Part shown: positions 35,841 to 45,154 of the stretch, piece after piece
Numbering within the stretch: position 1 is the stretch's first letter
Layout: each line of letters opens with the position of its first letter
Assembly: GCA_031430575.1 (NCBI GenBank)
Contig: JANPBT010000041.1
Coordinates: forward strand, 41,667-105,666
Direction of reading: 5' to 3'
Length of the DNA: 64,000 nucleotides
Source of the DNA: JANMDS01 sp031430575
Lineage (GTDB): Bacteria > Pseudomonadota > Gammaproteobacteria > Burkholderiales > Casimicrobiaceae
Translations under genes and position numbers: made by a program
The notes under the pieces: generated by a model
Database searches by the model: none
Told to the model about the DNA's origin: nothing
Seen by the model: only the letters and a program-made list of their open reading frames with translations

Positions 35841-36701
35841 TTAAAACGGAAAAGGGATACCCCACGATTCGGTTCTATGAGGCCCTGGCTTTTGACGTCG
35901 TTCAACATCGAGGTCTGGTAGGTCACGATAGACAGGATAATTCTTGATTTCATTTTTGATGCCGGCTTTGCCACCGTTTTTATAGGCTTTGTAAATCGCC
36001 TCCTCCGACTTCACCACACCCTCTAAATAAGGCGTTAGCTTTTGCTTAAATTTGCCATTTTTGTCGACAAATTTTGATCGCAGCTCACTCCAGAGCTTCA
36101 TTTCGACCGCAAAAGCATCGACTTCCCGCTGAATATTGGCAGCTAGGTAGCCTTTGGCATTTGGATTTTTTTGTCCCTGCTGCACGTGCACAGACTCGTG
36201 CAAGAGCACCACGGCGGCTAATTCAGGATTACGGAGGAGGTCTGCATTAATTTGTACGTAAAAGTTACCTTCGATAACCCGCGGTTTTCCCGACGGGTCT
36301 TTTTTGCCCGTTGGGTCTTGAATGTCAGGTTCCTTACGCGCTTGTCCGAAAACTTCCAAATTCTCCACACCGCGGATCGGTGTGTGCTGCACAGTTAAGA
36401 GAATATCCCGATTCACCGGATCTTTCCCAAAAGTACTATTGGTTACGACATCGACCGCGTTTTGGCTGGTATCGTAATTCTGCCGACGCGCTGCTGGATC
36501 GCCCGAGCCCGCGATACTGAAAACCGCTGCAGGTTTTGCCGACGCGCGCCCAGTATTTGGCAAATTAGTTGGATTATTGGGACGGTTGGGCGGCATTGCA
36601 GCAGCAAGATCCCGCTGCATCGCGAAATCGGCTGATAGGATCGGGGGCAATGTCAATGTAGAAGCGTTGTCGACGCTGCTGAGCTGAAAACCTGTACTCA
36701 T
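35841..36701 (-). CDS. putative HExxH metallopeptidase A
   Basis: A 286-residue protein I do not recognise by name. It has a zincin motif HESVH (168-172) and a possible third ligand, Glu193, in QREVDAF. Its C-terminal half aligns with the divergent gene at 37332: same HExxH, the same 20-residue gap to Glu, a matching LWSELRSKFVD block, GGKAGIKNEI and a final YPVYRDLP. No signal peptide or membrane helix is seen, and the N-terminal 80 residues are low-complexity (Pro/Asn/Ala). AAGGAT before ATG 36701 sets the start. A catalytic role is inferred from the motif only. Confidence 0.7.
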   Translation of the reverse strand: MSTGFQLSSVDNASTLTLPPILSADFAMQRDLAAAMPPNRPNNPTNLPNTGRASAKPAAVFSIAGSGDPAARRQNYDTSQNAVDVVTNSTFGKDPVNRDILLTVQHTPIRGVENLEVFGQARKEPDIQDPTGKKDPSGKPRVIEGNFYVQINADLLRNPELAAVVLLHESVHVQQGQKNPNAKGYLAANIQREVDAFAVEMKLWSELRSKFVDKNGKFKQKLTPYLEGVVKSEEAIYKAYKNGGKAGIKNEIKNYPVYRDLPDLDVERRQKPGPHRTESWGIPFPF

Positions 36702-37331
36702 AGCATATCCTTTTGTGAAATCATTGCAGTTCACCGAAACCATCATCGTAAAAAAGTGGAAAATCGTTCTACGCAAATTTACAGTGCAATACAAGATTGC
36801 GCAGCGTCGCTACCGTAATCCACTCATACCTCCGATATAGCAGCTTGTGTGCCAATCTCGTTCGGGCAATGCGCGCTCATAAGATTTCTTAGCTAAATTC
36901 TTAAGTTAATCACGCGCCTGCTATTTCTATTTATTAATAGCGTACTGATTTACGCGAAACGGCTGCGGTCAGGCGCACCGGCAGTCGTATAGTTCGTCGA
37001 TCTCACAATACGTTAACGAGATTGCTAGTGACTCTAATTTATGGAGACTCAAAAAAGCCAAATTCTGCGCCGCAGGTATTTTCAGTGTGAAGGTCAGAAT
37101 AGCGCCACGTAAGATCCAGCCACCCTTTGCCGCACGCGCAGGCACTTCTAAATTCATCGTTCCGCAGCAGCACGACGCAAACTATCGAAGTGCGATGGAG
37201 GGGCGCACGACTGTGCGCTGTACTTTTCTAAGCCTGGTGAGCAGCTAAGAGTAAGGCATGATTTTTGCTAGATGCTAATTGGTATGTGCAGCCGCCGAGC
37301 CGCCCAATGCCATCAGATTTTTGGAGAAATC
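36702..37331. other. 630-bp AT-rich divergent spacer
   Basis: Lies between two divergent peptidase paralogues. It is richer in A and T than the surroundings (for example 36880-36960) and has one repeat copy at 37062-37079. No gene is supported; it probably carries the promoters of both genes. Confidence 0.6.
37062..37079 (+). repeat. CTGCGCCGCAG motif, forward copy
   Basis: Exact core at 37065-37075 within the AT-rich divergent spacer. Confidence 0.9.
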
Positions 37332-38261
37332 ATGTCAGCGATTACGTTTAACCTTTCTGCGCTTCCCAATCTAGGACTTGCACGCTCAAGTGAGCTTGGC
37401 GCTCTTTTGAAGACTAATCTGAAAGTTGGTTCTGTTCCGCAGCAGCTTAAAAATCCTGCCCGTAACATCAACCCTGTGCAAAATTTCACCTCCAATATTT
37501 TGTCGACTCAAAATAACAAGGTGCAGTTAGCGCGCAAAGAAGCGGCTGATAATCCATGGTTTCCCAATTCCCAGTCTGACGCTAATCCGAGGGACTATCA
37601 AGCAGAAGACCGAAAAAAACTGATGGGGCCTGCGTTCAAACGCATCGACAATCTAATCAAAAGTAGTGCATACGGGCGTTTAAAATCTAACTCTGCGATC
37701 GTAGGCAAAGCACTTGGCGCGAAACGAGATATTGGCGATATCAAAGGCGCTACCGCGGCATTCACTCGCGAACCTTCGTATTACGTGCCCAACCGCGACG
37801 GGCGCGGAACGATCACCCTCTCACCGACCATACTGCTGAAAGACAGCAAGCCCGAAGTTGGCGCACTGGCGCTTATCCACGAGGCCACACACGCTGCGGA
37901 ATCAGCTGCAAACCCGAAATATCCCACAAATATAGCGTTCCCAATTCAGTCTGAAGTTAAAGCCTTTGAGGAGCAACTAAAACTCTATAAGGAATTTAGA
38001 CCGAAACTCGTTGACGCAGGCGGAAACCCGCGCCAAGAATTGAACGAGTTCGATAAATCTCTCGTGAAAGATACGGAACTTCTCTATCGGCTCCAAAAAA
38101 CTGGCGGCTCCGCGGCTATCCAAAAAGAAATCGAGTCCTGGCCTCACTATCAAAATATCCCGGGCCGAAACGATAAGATATATTTACCGGGTGGGGTCAC
38201 GATTCCAAAGTTTGACTTACCAGAAATCAAAATACCTGCGGGGGCACTGCCGCATCTTTAA
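37332..38261 (+). CDS. putative HExxH metallopeptidase B
   Basis: A 309-residue paralogue of the divergent gene ending at 35841. HEATH lies at 183-187 and the matching Glu208 in QSEVKAF, exactly 21 residues after the last His, as in its partner. Other shared blocks: LKLYKEFRPKLVD, GGSAAIQKEIESWPHYQNIP. No signal peptide is seen. The N-terminal ~140 residues differ from the partner and have no recognisable domain. GGAGA precedes ATG 37332. The C-terminus (EIKIPAGALPHL) is encoded partly by a decayed repeat copy. Function is unknown; zinc peptidase activity is inferred. Confidence 0.7.
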   Translation: MSAITFNLSALPNLGLARSSELGALLKTNLKVGSVPQQLKNPARNINPVQNFTSNILSTQNNKVQLARKEAADNPWFPNSQSDANPRDYQAEDRKKLMGPAFKRIDNLIKSSAYGRLKSNSAIVGKALGAKRDIGDIKGATAAFTREPSYYVPNRDGRGTITLSPTILLKDSKPEVGALALIHEATHAAESAANPKYPTNIAFPIQSEVKAFEEQLKLYKEFRPKLVDAGGNPRQELNEFDKSLVKDTELLYRLQKTGGSAAIQKEIESWPHYQNIPGRNDKIYLPGGVTIPKFDLPEIKIPAGALPHL

Positions 38262-38609
38262 TTGACCGCAAACATTGAAGCGTGCGACCGGCTCGAAAGT
38301 CACGCGTAAGCATGGCGCGTTGCTGATCAAACTGTGACCCAGAAGCATTGAATAGACGGATAACGCTTAAGCGGAAAAGATCGCGCCGCGTTCAACGAAA
38401 ATTAGCAACTTGAAAATGCGAGGATTGACAGCCGGAAAAAATTTGCCCAGAGCACATAACGGTGACTTTTCATGCGCCACAAGGGATAGATTAACGCGAG
38501 CCAGCGCAGAACTTTTTTCAGTCCGCGCCACCAGCGACCGGTTTTAAATTTGCGATTCCGCACCGGCTTAGCCCAAGAATAAACCGATCTGCGCCGCAAG
38601 TATTGGCAG
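38262..38609. other. intergenic region with a decayed repeat
   Basis: About 350 bp between convergent genes. A one-mismatch repeat copy (38586-38603) lies just past the DUF5916 stop. A minus-strand frame at 38402-38599 is doubtful. Confidence 0.5.
38586..38603 (+). repeat. CTGCGCCGCAG motif, one core mismatch
   Basis: CTGCGCCGCAA at 38589-38599, GTAT flank otherwise kept in register; it ends 7 bp from the DUF5916 stop. Confidence 0.7.
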
Positions 38610-40832
38610 CTATCGCGTAAACGTCCACACCCACTTTACAAACGCTTCTGCGCTGCGGCGCTCTGAGATCGCGGATTCGCGATTAGTCGTATCGCGATTG
38701 AACGTCACGCCGATATTGAGCTCTTTGCCCAGACTCCATTTATGTGCGTAAAGCACGGACGCGGCGATGCTGGTGCGCTTTGGCTCAAGCCCTTGGTCTG
38801 GGCGATATTGTGAAAGATTGCGAACGGTTTGCGTATGCGCAGCAATCAGGCGTACGGTATCGAGGGCACTGATGTAACCCACCGCGACGAGCTGGTGCGC
38901 GGTATCGCGCAAGCGAAGTTGCCCGTTGCCTAAATCATGCAACATAAAAACATTGGATCGCCACTCTAGCTCAAGCCGATCCATCGGACGCACTGTAAAG
39001 AGAGTATTGCCTGAAATCGAACGCGCACGCACATCGCTGACGACATCAACATCGCGCCCGCCGCCAATGCCAGCTTCAAACGCAGAGACGATTTGGCCAG
39101 GAACAAAATTAAAGTAGGTGGAGAGATATGGCACATGATGCAGCGGCCCATCGGGGCGAGTGCGGGTGTAGTTGAAATAGCGGGGCTGCACATTCCAGTA
39201 GAGATTGCGCGCGCCGTTGATGTTGACTGTAGGCACGATGTTGTAACCGATCGTTGTGCCATCCCACGATTTTTGTCCGCCACTTTCAAGGCCAGTGCAA
39301 ATTTCATTTAAAAAGCCTTCGCGCTTAACGCAGTGTGCTCCACCGCCACTCATTTCCCGAAATCCATTTTGAAAATTGATTGATGCATCGGCGCGAAATT
39401 GCGGTGAGCTTTCAACATACTTCAACGATTTACGCCACTTACCATCATCATAAGTGGATTCCAAAAAAGCCATATGTCCATGATTTCGCGCCGCGATTTC
39501 ACGCGATTCGCTGCCCATGATTTGGCCACGTATGCGCCAAGCGTCAGTCGGGCGTAACGCTACATCGGCCGCGATCATTGTGTTGCGGGTCGTATCGGCG
39601 TAATCCCGATCGGTTAGCGTAAAGCCTAAGCTTCCCCCGCCGATTTCTGATTTGAAGGGAATGCGGGCGCGTGCCAAAGTGACCTGCGAGGCGGGCTGGG
39701 CGCGGCCATCAGAGTAAAAAGTATTGGGCAAAATCGTGAAGCTACCGCCGCGATCGGCGACAGTCAAAATCGTTGCATCAAGCGATTCACTGCGCAGCGT
39801 CGCGCGCGTGCCCCACTTCGGATCGGCAATGGCGCGCGAGTAAAAAGTATTGAGTGGTGTTGAATATAAATCACTGCCTTCCAAAAAGAACGGGCGCTTT
39901 TCTTGCAATGAAATGGCGAACAAGCTATTCGCCCGCAGCACCGGCGCATCGCTTTCAAGCTGCGAAAAATCGGGCAGCAATGTGGCATCAATCACCCAAT
40001 CAGAATTGACCCGCCACTTGAGGTCAACGCCAACGTTCATGTCTGATTTTTTGCGCGTTTTCTCGCGGTTCACGCGTTCTGCCCCGGTCAATAACGTCAG
40101 ATACGGTGATACTGAGATTCCTGCCGCCGACGGAATACTCGTAATGCCAGTTAGCGGCTCTGCGACGCACAAAAAGCACGGTGGCTCGCGACCGAGCGAT
40201 ACGTTACTCATACGGATTCGGGTCTCGCGCATCATATTGCGAAATGCGATAAAGCTCAGTTGCGCCGGGGCGGGCGAAGGCATGCGCAAGGTCGTCCACG
40301 GGATGCGGAATTCCGCGCTCCAGCCATCTGCGAGCAGCGCGGGCACTGCTTCATATTCGTAATCTGGTGAGAAATCTTCGTCCGTTTGGTCTTCATTCCA
40401 AACGCCATCAGCGAGCACTCCGCGCGGATTTACCCGAAAAAATTGTGCGAATTTTCGCGCACCTGTCGGATCAATCCAAATATTGAAATTATCTTGTGTG
40501 CCATAAACGCGATCCCGGCGCACTAACGGCGCAACGATTTTTGAAGGCTCAGGATCGTAGGCACGCACGCCGACATAAAGCGCAAGATCGTCGTAGAGGA
40601 TGCGCACTTCCGTTTTCACTTTTGCCGGGGTTTTTTCTTGTGGCAAATTTTCGATGAATTGATCGGAAGCTGGAGCACTCGCCCATGCCGCCTCACTGAG
40701 CTTGCCATCAAGCACGATCGGCGCAAAGATGCGCTTAGCTTCAAGCGCATAAGCAGGCGCACATGCGCAGATCGCAGTCAAAAAAAGCAGGCTAACGACC
40801 GCGCTGCGGACCAAGAAGTGTGTTGAGATCAT
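38610..40832 (-). CDS. DUF5916 outer-membrane protein with CBM9-like domain
   Basis: A 740-residue exported protein. Signal peptide: MISTHFLVRSAVVSLLFLTA through AYA (residue 29). Residues about 35-235 form the CBM9-like domain (IVLDGKLSEAAWASAPASDQFIENLP; VYGTQDNFNIWIDPTG). The rest is alternating beta sequence of DUF5916 type, expected to be a barrel, with a terminal aromatic/basic strand (VKWVWTFTR). The start was moved from the open-frame limit (41099) to 40832 because only that gives a signal peptide. Its substrate is unknown; carbohydrate binding is inferred from the domain. Confidence 0.85.
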   Translation of the reverse strand: MISTHFLVRSAVVSLLFLTAICACAPAYALEAKRIFAPIVLDGKLSEAAWASAPASDQFIENLPQEKTPAKVKTEVRILYDDLALYVGVRAYDPEPSKIVAPLVRRDRVYGTQDNFNIWIDPTGARKFAQFFRVNPRGVLADGVWNEDQTDEDFSPDYEYEAVPALLADGWSAEFRIPWTTLRMPSPAPAQLSFIAFRNMMRETRIRMSNVSLGREPPCFLCVAEPLTGITSIPSAAGISVSPYLTLLTGAERVNREKTRKKSDMNVGVDLKWRVNSDWVIDATLLPDFSQLESDAPVLRANSLFAISLQEKRPFFLEGSDLYSTPLNTFYSRAIADPKWGTRATLRSESLDATILTVADRGGSFTILPNTFYSDGRAQPASQVTLARARIPFKSEIGGGSLGFTLTDRDYADTTRNTMIAADVALRPTDAWRIRGQIMGSESREIAARNHGHMAFLESTYDDGKWRKSLKYVESSPQFRADASINFQNGFREMSGGGAHCVKREGFLNEICTGLESGGQKSWDGTTIGYNIVPTVNINGARNLYWNVQPRYFNYTRTRPDGPLHHVPYLSTYFNFVPGQIVSAFEAGIGGGRDVDVVSDVRARSISGNTLFTVRPMDRLELEWRSNVFMLHDLGNGQLRLRDTAHQLVAVGYISALDTVRLIAAHTQTVRNLSQYRPDQGLEPKRTSIAASVLYAHKWSLGKELNIGVTFNRDTTNRESAISERRSAEAFVKWVWTFTR

Positions 40833-40851
40833 TCCGAGAATTTTAAAAGAA

Positions 40852-40869
40852 CATATGCGCCGCAGGTTA
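40852..40869 (+). repeat. CTGCGCCGCAG motif, degenerate
   Basis: ATGCGCCGCAG at 40855-40865, one mismatch, followed by GTTA. Confidence 0.55.
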
Positions 40870-40960
40870 GCGATTGCCACGCTGCCGGTCATCACAAAAG
40901 CGATGGTCTGCAGAAAATAGAGTCTCAGTTGCGGGTAGACCGTGCGGTCGCGATGGTCAA

Positions 40961-40978
40961 AATCTGCGCCGCAGGCAT
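40961..40978 (+). repeat. CTGCGCCGCAG motif, forward copy
   Basis: Exact core at 40964-40974; the 3' flank is GCAT instead of GTAT. Confidence 0.85.
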
Positions 40979-41045
40979 GACCCAGCGCGCATTCAACGAT
41001 TCGATTTGAAATTGCGTTTGCCACTAACGGCGAACGCAGTTCGCC

Positions 41046-41063
41046 CGACTTGCGGCGCAGAAT
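41046..41063 (-). repeat. CTGCGCCGCAG motif, degenerate
   Basis: TTGCGGCGCAG at 41050-41060, one mismatch; the outer flank is also changed. Confidence 0.5.
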
Positions 41064-41200
41064 TGCGTGGCAGCGCTGCGGCCCAAAGTGCAAATTCACG
41101 CGCTCGAAGGTATCATTCTTCGATACTTTTTAGTAAATTGTTTCGCCTTTTAGTGTAAAGGCGTTCAATGCATACAGGCATAAGCCTGAACTGGAGCACC

Positions 41201-41662
41201 ATGATGAACCACAAACTCAATTGCACTTTTTTAAAAGTAGTGATCGCAGCCCTCGGCGTTTGCCTCACGCTAACCGGCTGCTACGTTGTGCCCGTGACTG
41301 CCGACGGGCGACCTTACGGGCAAGCCGTTGGCGTTGCGCCCGCAGTCGCCATCGCCCCACTGCCGCAAACAGCAAACGTAAGGCTTTACCCAATCAATCA
41401 ACTTGCCACGCCACTTGGAGTGATCAATGCGCAAGTCACCAATTTTCTCGACGGACGTGGGCAATTCACCGCCAGTATCGCTGGTGAAAATTTTGTTGGA
41501 GAAGCAACCCGGGCCGCCACCGGCCGCGCGGGGCTGGCGAGCGGCGCGGGCAGTCGTGGAAGTTCCTTGCAATGCCACTACACCATGACCCACGCAACGC
41601 AAGGCTCGGGGCGCTGCAGCCTTTCAAGCGGGGCACAATTTAATATGCACATAGGAGGATAA
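41201..41662 (+). CDS. small lipoprotein of unknown function
   Basis: A 153-residue lipoprotein: MMNHKLNCTFLKVVIAALGV then LTLTGC with lipid-anchor Cys27. The mature part is a short Pro/Ala region, followed by a beta-rich domain (GQFTASIAGENFVGEATR) ending in Gly/Ser-rich sequence with two cysteines that could pair. I do not recognise the domain. GGAG precedes ATG 41201. An HTH regulator starts 4 bp later, so the pair is one operon. Confidence 0.75.
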   Translation: MMNHKLNCTFLKVVIAALGVCLTLTGCYVVPVTADGRPYGQAVGVAPAVAIAPLPQTANVRLYPINQLATPLGVINAQVTNFLDGRGQFTASIAGENFVGEATRAATGRAGLASGAGSRGSSLQCHYTMTHATQGSGRCSLSSGAQFNMHIGG

Positions 41663-41665
41663 AGA

Positions 41666-42418
41666 ATGAGTGGCCTTTCGCTTAACCTACACGCTGCGCT
41701 CAAGCGCGCACTGCGCCAACGCGGCAACACTTACGCGCAAGTCGCGGCAAAACTCACGGTGAGCGAGGCCACGATCAAGCGCGATTTTTCGAAGCGCACG
41801 ATGAGCTTGGAGCGTTTCGCTGAAATTTGCGAAGCATTCCATATTTCTTTAGACGACGTGCTGCTCGCGGTGGAAGCTGACGCGCACTTGCTGACCTCAC
41901 TCACTTTAAAGCAGGAGGCAAAAATCGTTGCAGATCCAAAACTTTGGCTCGTTGCCCTCTGCGCGCTCAACCAGTGGACGTTTGATGAAATGCTGGAGCG
42001 CTTTGAGCTAAAACCGCCCGAGCTTACGGGCCACTTGATTGCGCTCGATGGCATGGGGATTTTAAAACTGCACCCCGAAAACCGCATCACGCTGACGATC
42101 GCCCGCAATTTTCGCTGGGTAGCCAATGGCCCGTTCATGGTCATGTTCCGCGACAAATTAGTCAAAGACTTTTTATCGGACGGATTTGAAGCACCCGGCG
42201 ATTTCTTTCGCTTGGTCACCGGCAATCTCAGTGCCTCTGCGCTCGAGACGATGCGTGAGCGCTTGCGCAATCTCGCAGAAGAACTCGCGACATTACACGC
42301 GCGTGATGCCCGCATTCCGCGCACGCGCAAACGCAGCATAACGCTATTGCTCGCGCTGCGCGACTGGGAGCCTAAGATGTTTGACTTGCTTAAGAAGCCG
42401 ATGCCGCGTACGCTGTGA
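41666..42418 (+). CDS. XRE-type helix-turn-helix regulator
   Basis: A 250-residue DNA-binding protein. Residues about 8-65 form the Cro/XRE domain (LKRALRQRGNTYAQVAAKLTVSEATIKRDFSKRTMSLERFAEICEAF). The C-terminal 180 residues are helical with no known sensor motif; PPELTGHLIALDGMGILKLHPENRI looks like a winged-helix-like stretch. A strong AGGAGG site precedes the ATG. It is likely co-transcribed with the preceding lipoprotein. Target unknown. Confidence 0.82.
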   Translation: MSGLSLNLHAALKRALRQRGNTYAQVAAKLTVSEATIKRDFSKRTMSLERFAEICEAFHISLDDVLLAVEADAHLLTSLTLKQEAKIVADPKLWLVALCALNQWTFDEMLERFELKPPELTGHLIALDGMGILKLHPENRITLTIARNFRWVANGPFMVMFRDKLVKDFLSDGFEAPGDFFRLVTGNLSASALETMRERLRNLAEELATLHARDARIPRTRKRSITLLLALRDWEPKMFDLLKKPMPRTL

Positions 42419-42427
42419 TTCTTATCA

Positions 42428-42481
42428 ATACCTGCGGCGCAGATTTGGGCAATTTAGAGCTCAAATCTGCGCCGCAGGTAT
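42428..42481. terminator. inverted pair of CTGCGCCGCAG motifs, bidirectional terminator
   Basis: Reverse copy (core 42432-42442) and forward copy (core 42467-42477) with extended complementary flanks (ATTTG/CAAAT). It lies between the convergent regulator and clpB, 10 bp past each stop. Confidence 0.85.
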
Positions 42482-42489
42482 GGTGAGCA

Positions 42490-45075
42490 CTAAGAGACTT
42501 TTGTGAACACAATTTGCCCCGCTTGGGCGTCCACCACGATACTTTCACCGGGTAAAAATTTCCCAGCGAGTAACTGTTTGGCGAGCGGATTTTCAATTGA
42601 TTGCTGAATCGCCCGTTTGAGCGGACGCGCGCCATACACCGGATCAAAGCCCGCTTCAGTAATGAGCGCGAGCGCTGCATCGGTGATTTTGAGCGAATGA
42701 TCAAGTTTGGCCAAGCGCTGCTCCAAGCGCTGCAATTGAATCTTGGCGATTCCTTCAATTTGCGATTTAGCAAGTGGATGAAAGACCACGATTTCATCGA
42801 TCCGGTTGATAAATTCCGGGCGAAAATGGGCTTTTACTTCGGCCATCACTGAAATTTTCATGAGCTCATGCGGCTCGTCGACCATCGCTTGAATTTTCTG
42901 CGAACCTAAATTTGACGTCATGATGATGACCGTATTTTTGAAGTCCACGGTGCGCCCTTGGCCATCGGTCATCCGACCATCGTCGAGCATTTGCAAGAGC
43001 ACGTTAAAGACATCTGGGTGGGCTTTTTCTACTTCATCAAACAGGATCACGCTATACGGTTTACGCCGCACAAGCTCGGTTAAATAGCCGCCTTCATCGT
43101 AGCCGACGTAGCCCGGTGGCGCGCCGATTAATCGGCTCACGCTATGCTTTTCCATGAATTCGCTCATATCAATGCGAATGAGCGCGCTCTCGCTATCAAA
43201 CATAAAGTTTGCCAAAGCTTTGGTGAGCTCGGTTTTGCCAACACCCGTTGGCCCTAAAAAGAGGAACGAACCATACGGCTTACCAGGATCAGAAAGCCCA
43301 GAGCGCGAGCGCAGAATAGCATCAGACACCAGGCGCACAGCCTCTTCTTGGCCGACCACGCGCGCATGCAATGCCGCTTCAATCTTGAGTAACTTATCGC
43401 GCTCGCCAGTCATCATTTTTGATACCGGAATGCCCGTCGCGCGCGAGACAACCTCGGCAATTTCCTCCGCACCTACTTGAGTGCGAAGTAATCTCTTAGC
43501 CGCATTCTGCGCCGCAGGTAGCCCGATTGAGTCGTGTAACTGCTTCTCAAGCGCAGGCAATTTGCCATACTGGATTTCTGACATGCGCGCGAAATCGCCT
43601 GAGCGCTTGGCATCATCCATATCGACTTTAAGTTTCTCGATTTGCTCTTTAACCTGTGTCGAGCCTTGCACAGCGGATTTCTCAGCGCGCAAAATTTCAT
43701 CGAAATCCGCATACTCTTTTTCGAGTTTTGCGATTTCAGCTTCCAATGCATCAAGCCGCTTTTTGGAGGCGTCATCGGTCTCTTTTTTGACCGCTTCCCG
43801 CTCGATCTTGAGCTGAATAATCCTGCGATCAAGCTTATCCATCACCTCTGGTTTCGAGTCGATTTCCATCTTGATGCGGGAAGCTGCCTCATCGATTAAA
43901 TCGATCGCTTTATCAGGCAAAAAGCGATCGGTGACGTAACGATGCGATAGCTCAGCCGCGGCGATAATCGCAGCGTCTGTGATATCCACCCCGTGGTGCA
44001 CTTCGTAGCGCTCTTTTAAGCCGCGCAAAATCGCGATCGTTGCTTCCACGCTGGGCTCGCCGACCAATACTTTTTGGAAGCGCCGCTCCAATGCTGCATC
44101 TTTCTCAATATATTTTCGGTATTCATCGAGCGTGGTCGCGCCGATGCAATGCAGCTCGCCGCGCGCCAACGCAGGCTTCAGCATATTGCCCGCATCAATC
44201 GCGCCTTCGGCTTTGCCCGCGCCTACCATGGTGTGCAACTCATCAATGAAAAGAATGATGCGTCCTTCATCTTTAGCAACATCTTTGAGCACTGCTTTCA
44301 GCCGCTCTTCAAACTCACCGCGATACTTTGCGCCCGCCAGTAAGCCTGCCATATCGAGCGAGAGCACGCGTTTGTTTTTCAAGCCTTCGGGCACTTCGCC
44401 ATTAATGATGCGCTGCGCTAAGCCTTCCACAATCGCGGTCTTGCCCACGCCCGGCTCGCCGATCAACACGGGGTTATTTTTAGTGCGCCGCTGCAACACC
44501 TGAATCGCGCGGCGAATTTCGTCGTCGCGCCCGATTACAGGATCAAGCTTACCCGCGCGCGCTTGTTCGGTTAAGTCTACACAATATTTTTTAAGCGATT
44601 CCCTTTGCGATTCAGCATCTTGCGAATCGGCGGTCGCTCCACCGCGCACGGCATCAATCGCCGCTTCCAGCGCCTTGCGATTTGCGCCGCAGGCTTTATA
44701 AAGCCGACCCGTCTCGCTCTTATCTTCAGCCAGCGCAAGCAAGAACATTTCAGAGGCGATGAATTGATCGCCTTTGCGGGATGCCTCTTTATCTGCCAGA
44801 TTGAGCAGGCTATTGAGATCGCGCGAGACATTGATGTCCCCGCCCTTGCCGGATACGCGCGGCAGCGCTTCAAGGCTCTTTTGCACATCGACCGAGAGTT
44901 TGCCAACGCTTACCCCTGCGCGCTGCAAGAGCGATTTCGCCCCGCCTTCTGCATCATCGAGCATTGCCATGAGTAAATGCTGCGGCTCAATTTGCCCGTT
45001 GTCTAAGCCCAAAGCCGTACTTTGCGCCTCGGCGAAGGCTTGCTGAAATTTAGTAGTGAGTTTTTCAAAACGCAT
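42490..45075 (-). CDS. clpB: ATP-dependent disaggregase ClpB
   Basis: Hsp104-type AAA+ chaperone that, with DnaK/DnaJ, pulls proteins out of aggregates. The 861 residues contain the N domain (1-145), first Walker A GEPGVGKTAI near 206, the coiled-coil M domain (about 405-525), and second Walker A GPTGVGKTEL near 605. A sigma-32 promoter lies just upstream. One repeat copy in the M-domain/second-AAA linker encodes GLPAAQNAAKRL, showing that even a conserved chaperone tolerates the motif. Confidence 0.98.
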   Translation of the reverse strand: MRFEKLTTKFQQAFAEAQSTALGLDNGQIEPQHLLMAMLDDAEGGAKSLLQRAGVSVGKLSVDVQKSLEALPRVSGKGGDINVSRDLNSLLNLADKEASRKGDQFIASEMFLLALAEDKSETGRLYKACGANRKALEAAIDAVRGGATADSQDAESQRESLKKYCVDLTEQARAGKLDPVIGRDDEIRRAIQVLQRRTKNNPVLIGEPGVGKTAIVEGLAQRIINGEVPEGLKNKRVLSLDMAGLLAGAKYRGEFEERLKAVLKDVAKDEGRIILFIDELHTMVGAGKAEGAIDAGNMLKPALARGELHCIGATTLDEYRKYIEKDAALERRFQKVLVGEPSVEATIAILRGLKERYEVHHGVDITDAAIIAAAELSHRYVTDRFLPDKAIDLIDEAASRIKMEIDSKPEVMDKLDRRIIQLKIEREAVKKETDDASKKRLDALEAEIAKLEKEYADFDEILRAEKSAVQGSTQVKEQIEKLKVDMDDAKRSGDFARMSEIQYGKLPALEKQLHDSIGLPAAQNAAKRLLRTQVGAEEIAEVVSRATGIPVSKMMTGERDKLLKIEAALHARVVGQEEAVRLVSDAILRSRSGLSDPGKPYGSFLFLGPTGVGKTELTKALANFMFDSESALIRIDMSEFMEKHSVSRLIGAPPGYVGYDEGGYLTELVRRKPYSVILFDEVEKAHPDVFNVLLQMLDDGRMTDGQGRTVDFKNTVIIMTSNLGSQKIQAMVDEPHELMKISVMAEVKAHFRPEFINRIDEIVVFHPLAKSQIEGIAKIQLQRLEQRLAKLDHSLKITDAALALITEAGFDPVYGARPLKRAIQQSIENPLAKQLLAGKFLPGESIVVDAQAGQIVFTKVS
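43504..43521 (+). repeat. CTGCGCCGCAG motif inside clpB
   Basis: Exact core at 43507-43517, read on the clpB strand as L-P-A-A-Q-N. Confidence 0.9.
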
Positions 45076-45110
45076 GGCATGCTCCTCGCTGCGGGGATTT
45101 AACTAATCTC

Positions 45111-45140
45111 AAATATGGGCATGGAATTTGATTTTTCAAC
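45111..45140 (-). promoter_or_regulatory. sigma-32 heat-shock promoter of clpB
   Basis: Minus strand GTTGAAA (45140-45134), a spacer of about 13-14 bp, then GCCCATATTT (45120-45111). It is close to consensus, with the transcript start predicted about 30 bp before the clpB ATG. Confidence 0.75.
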
Positions 45141-45154
45141 CGTACGCACCGGCA

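Larger units (their letters stand above)
40833..41200. other. intergenic region with three imperfect repeat copies
   Basis: A divergent gap of about 370 bp. It holds three motif copies, two with core mismatches and one with an altered flank, all within 212 bp. No gene is supported. Confidence 0.6.

Noticed and set aside
38402..38599. 65-codon minus-strand frame with a Trp-rich middle
   Set aside because: It starts at a TTG formed by a decayed motif copy, has no ribosome site and I recognise no family; it remains possible but unsupported.
44682..44692. TTGCGCCGCAG in clpB
   Set aside because: One core mismatch and the outer flanks do not match; probably ordinary Ala/Gln-type coding sequence.
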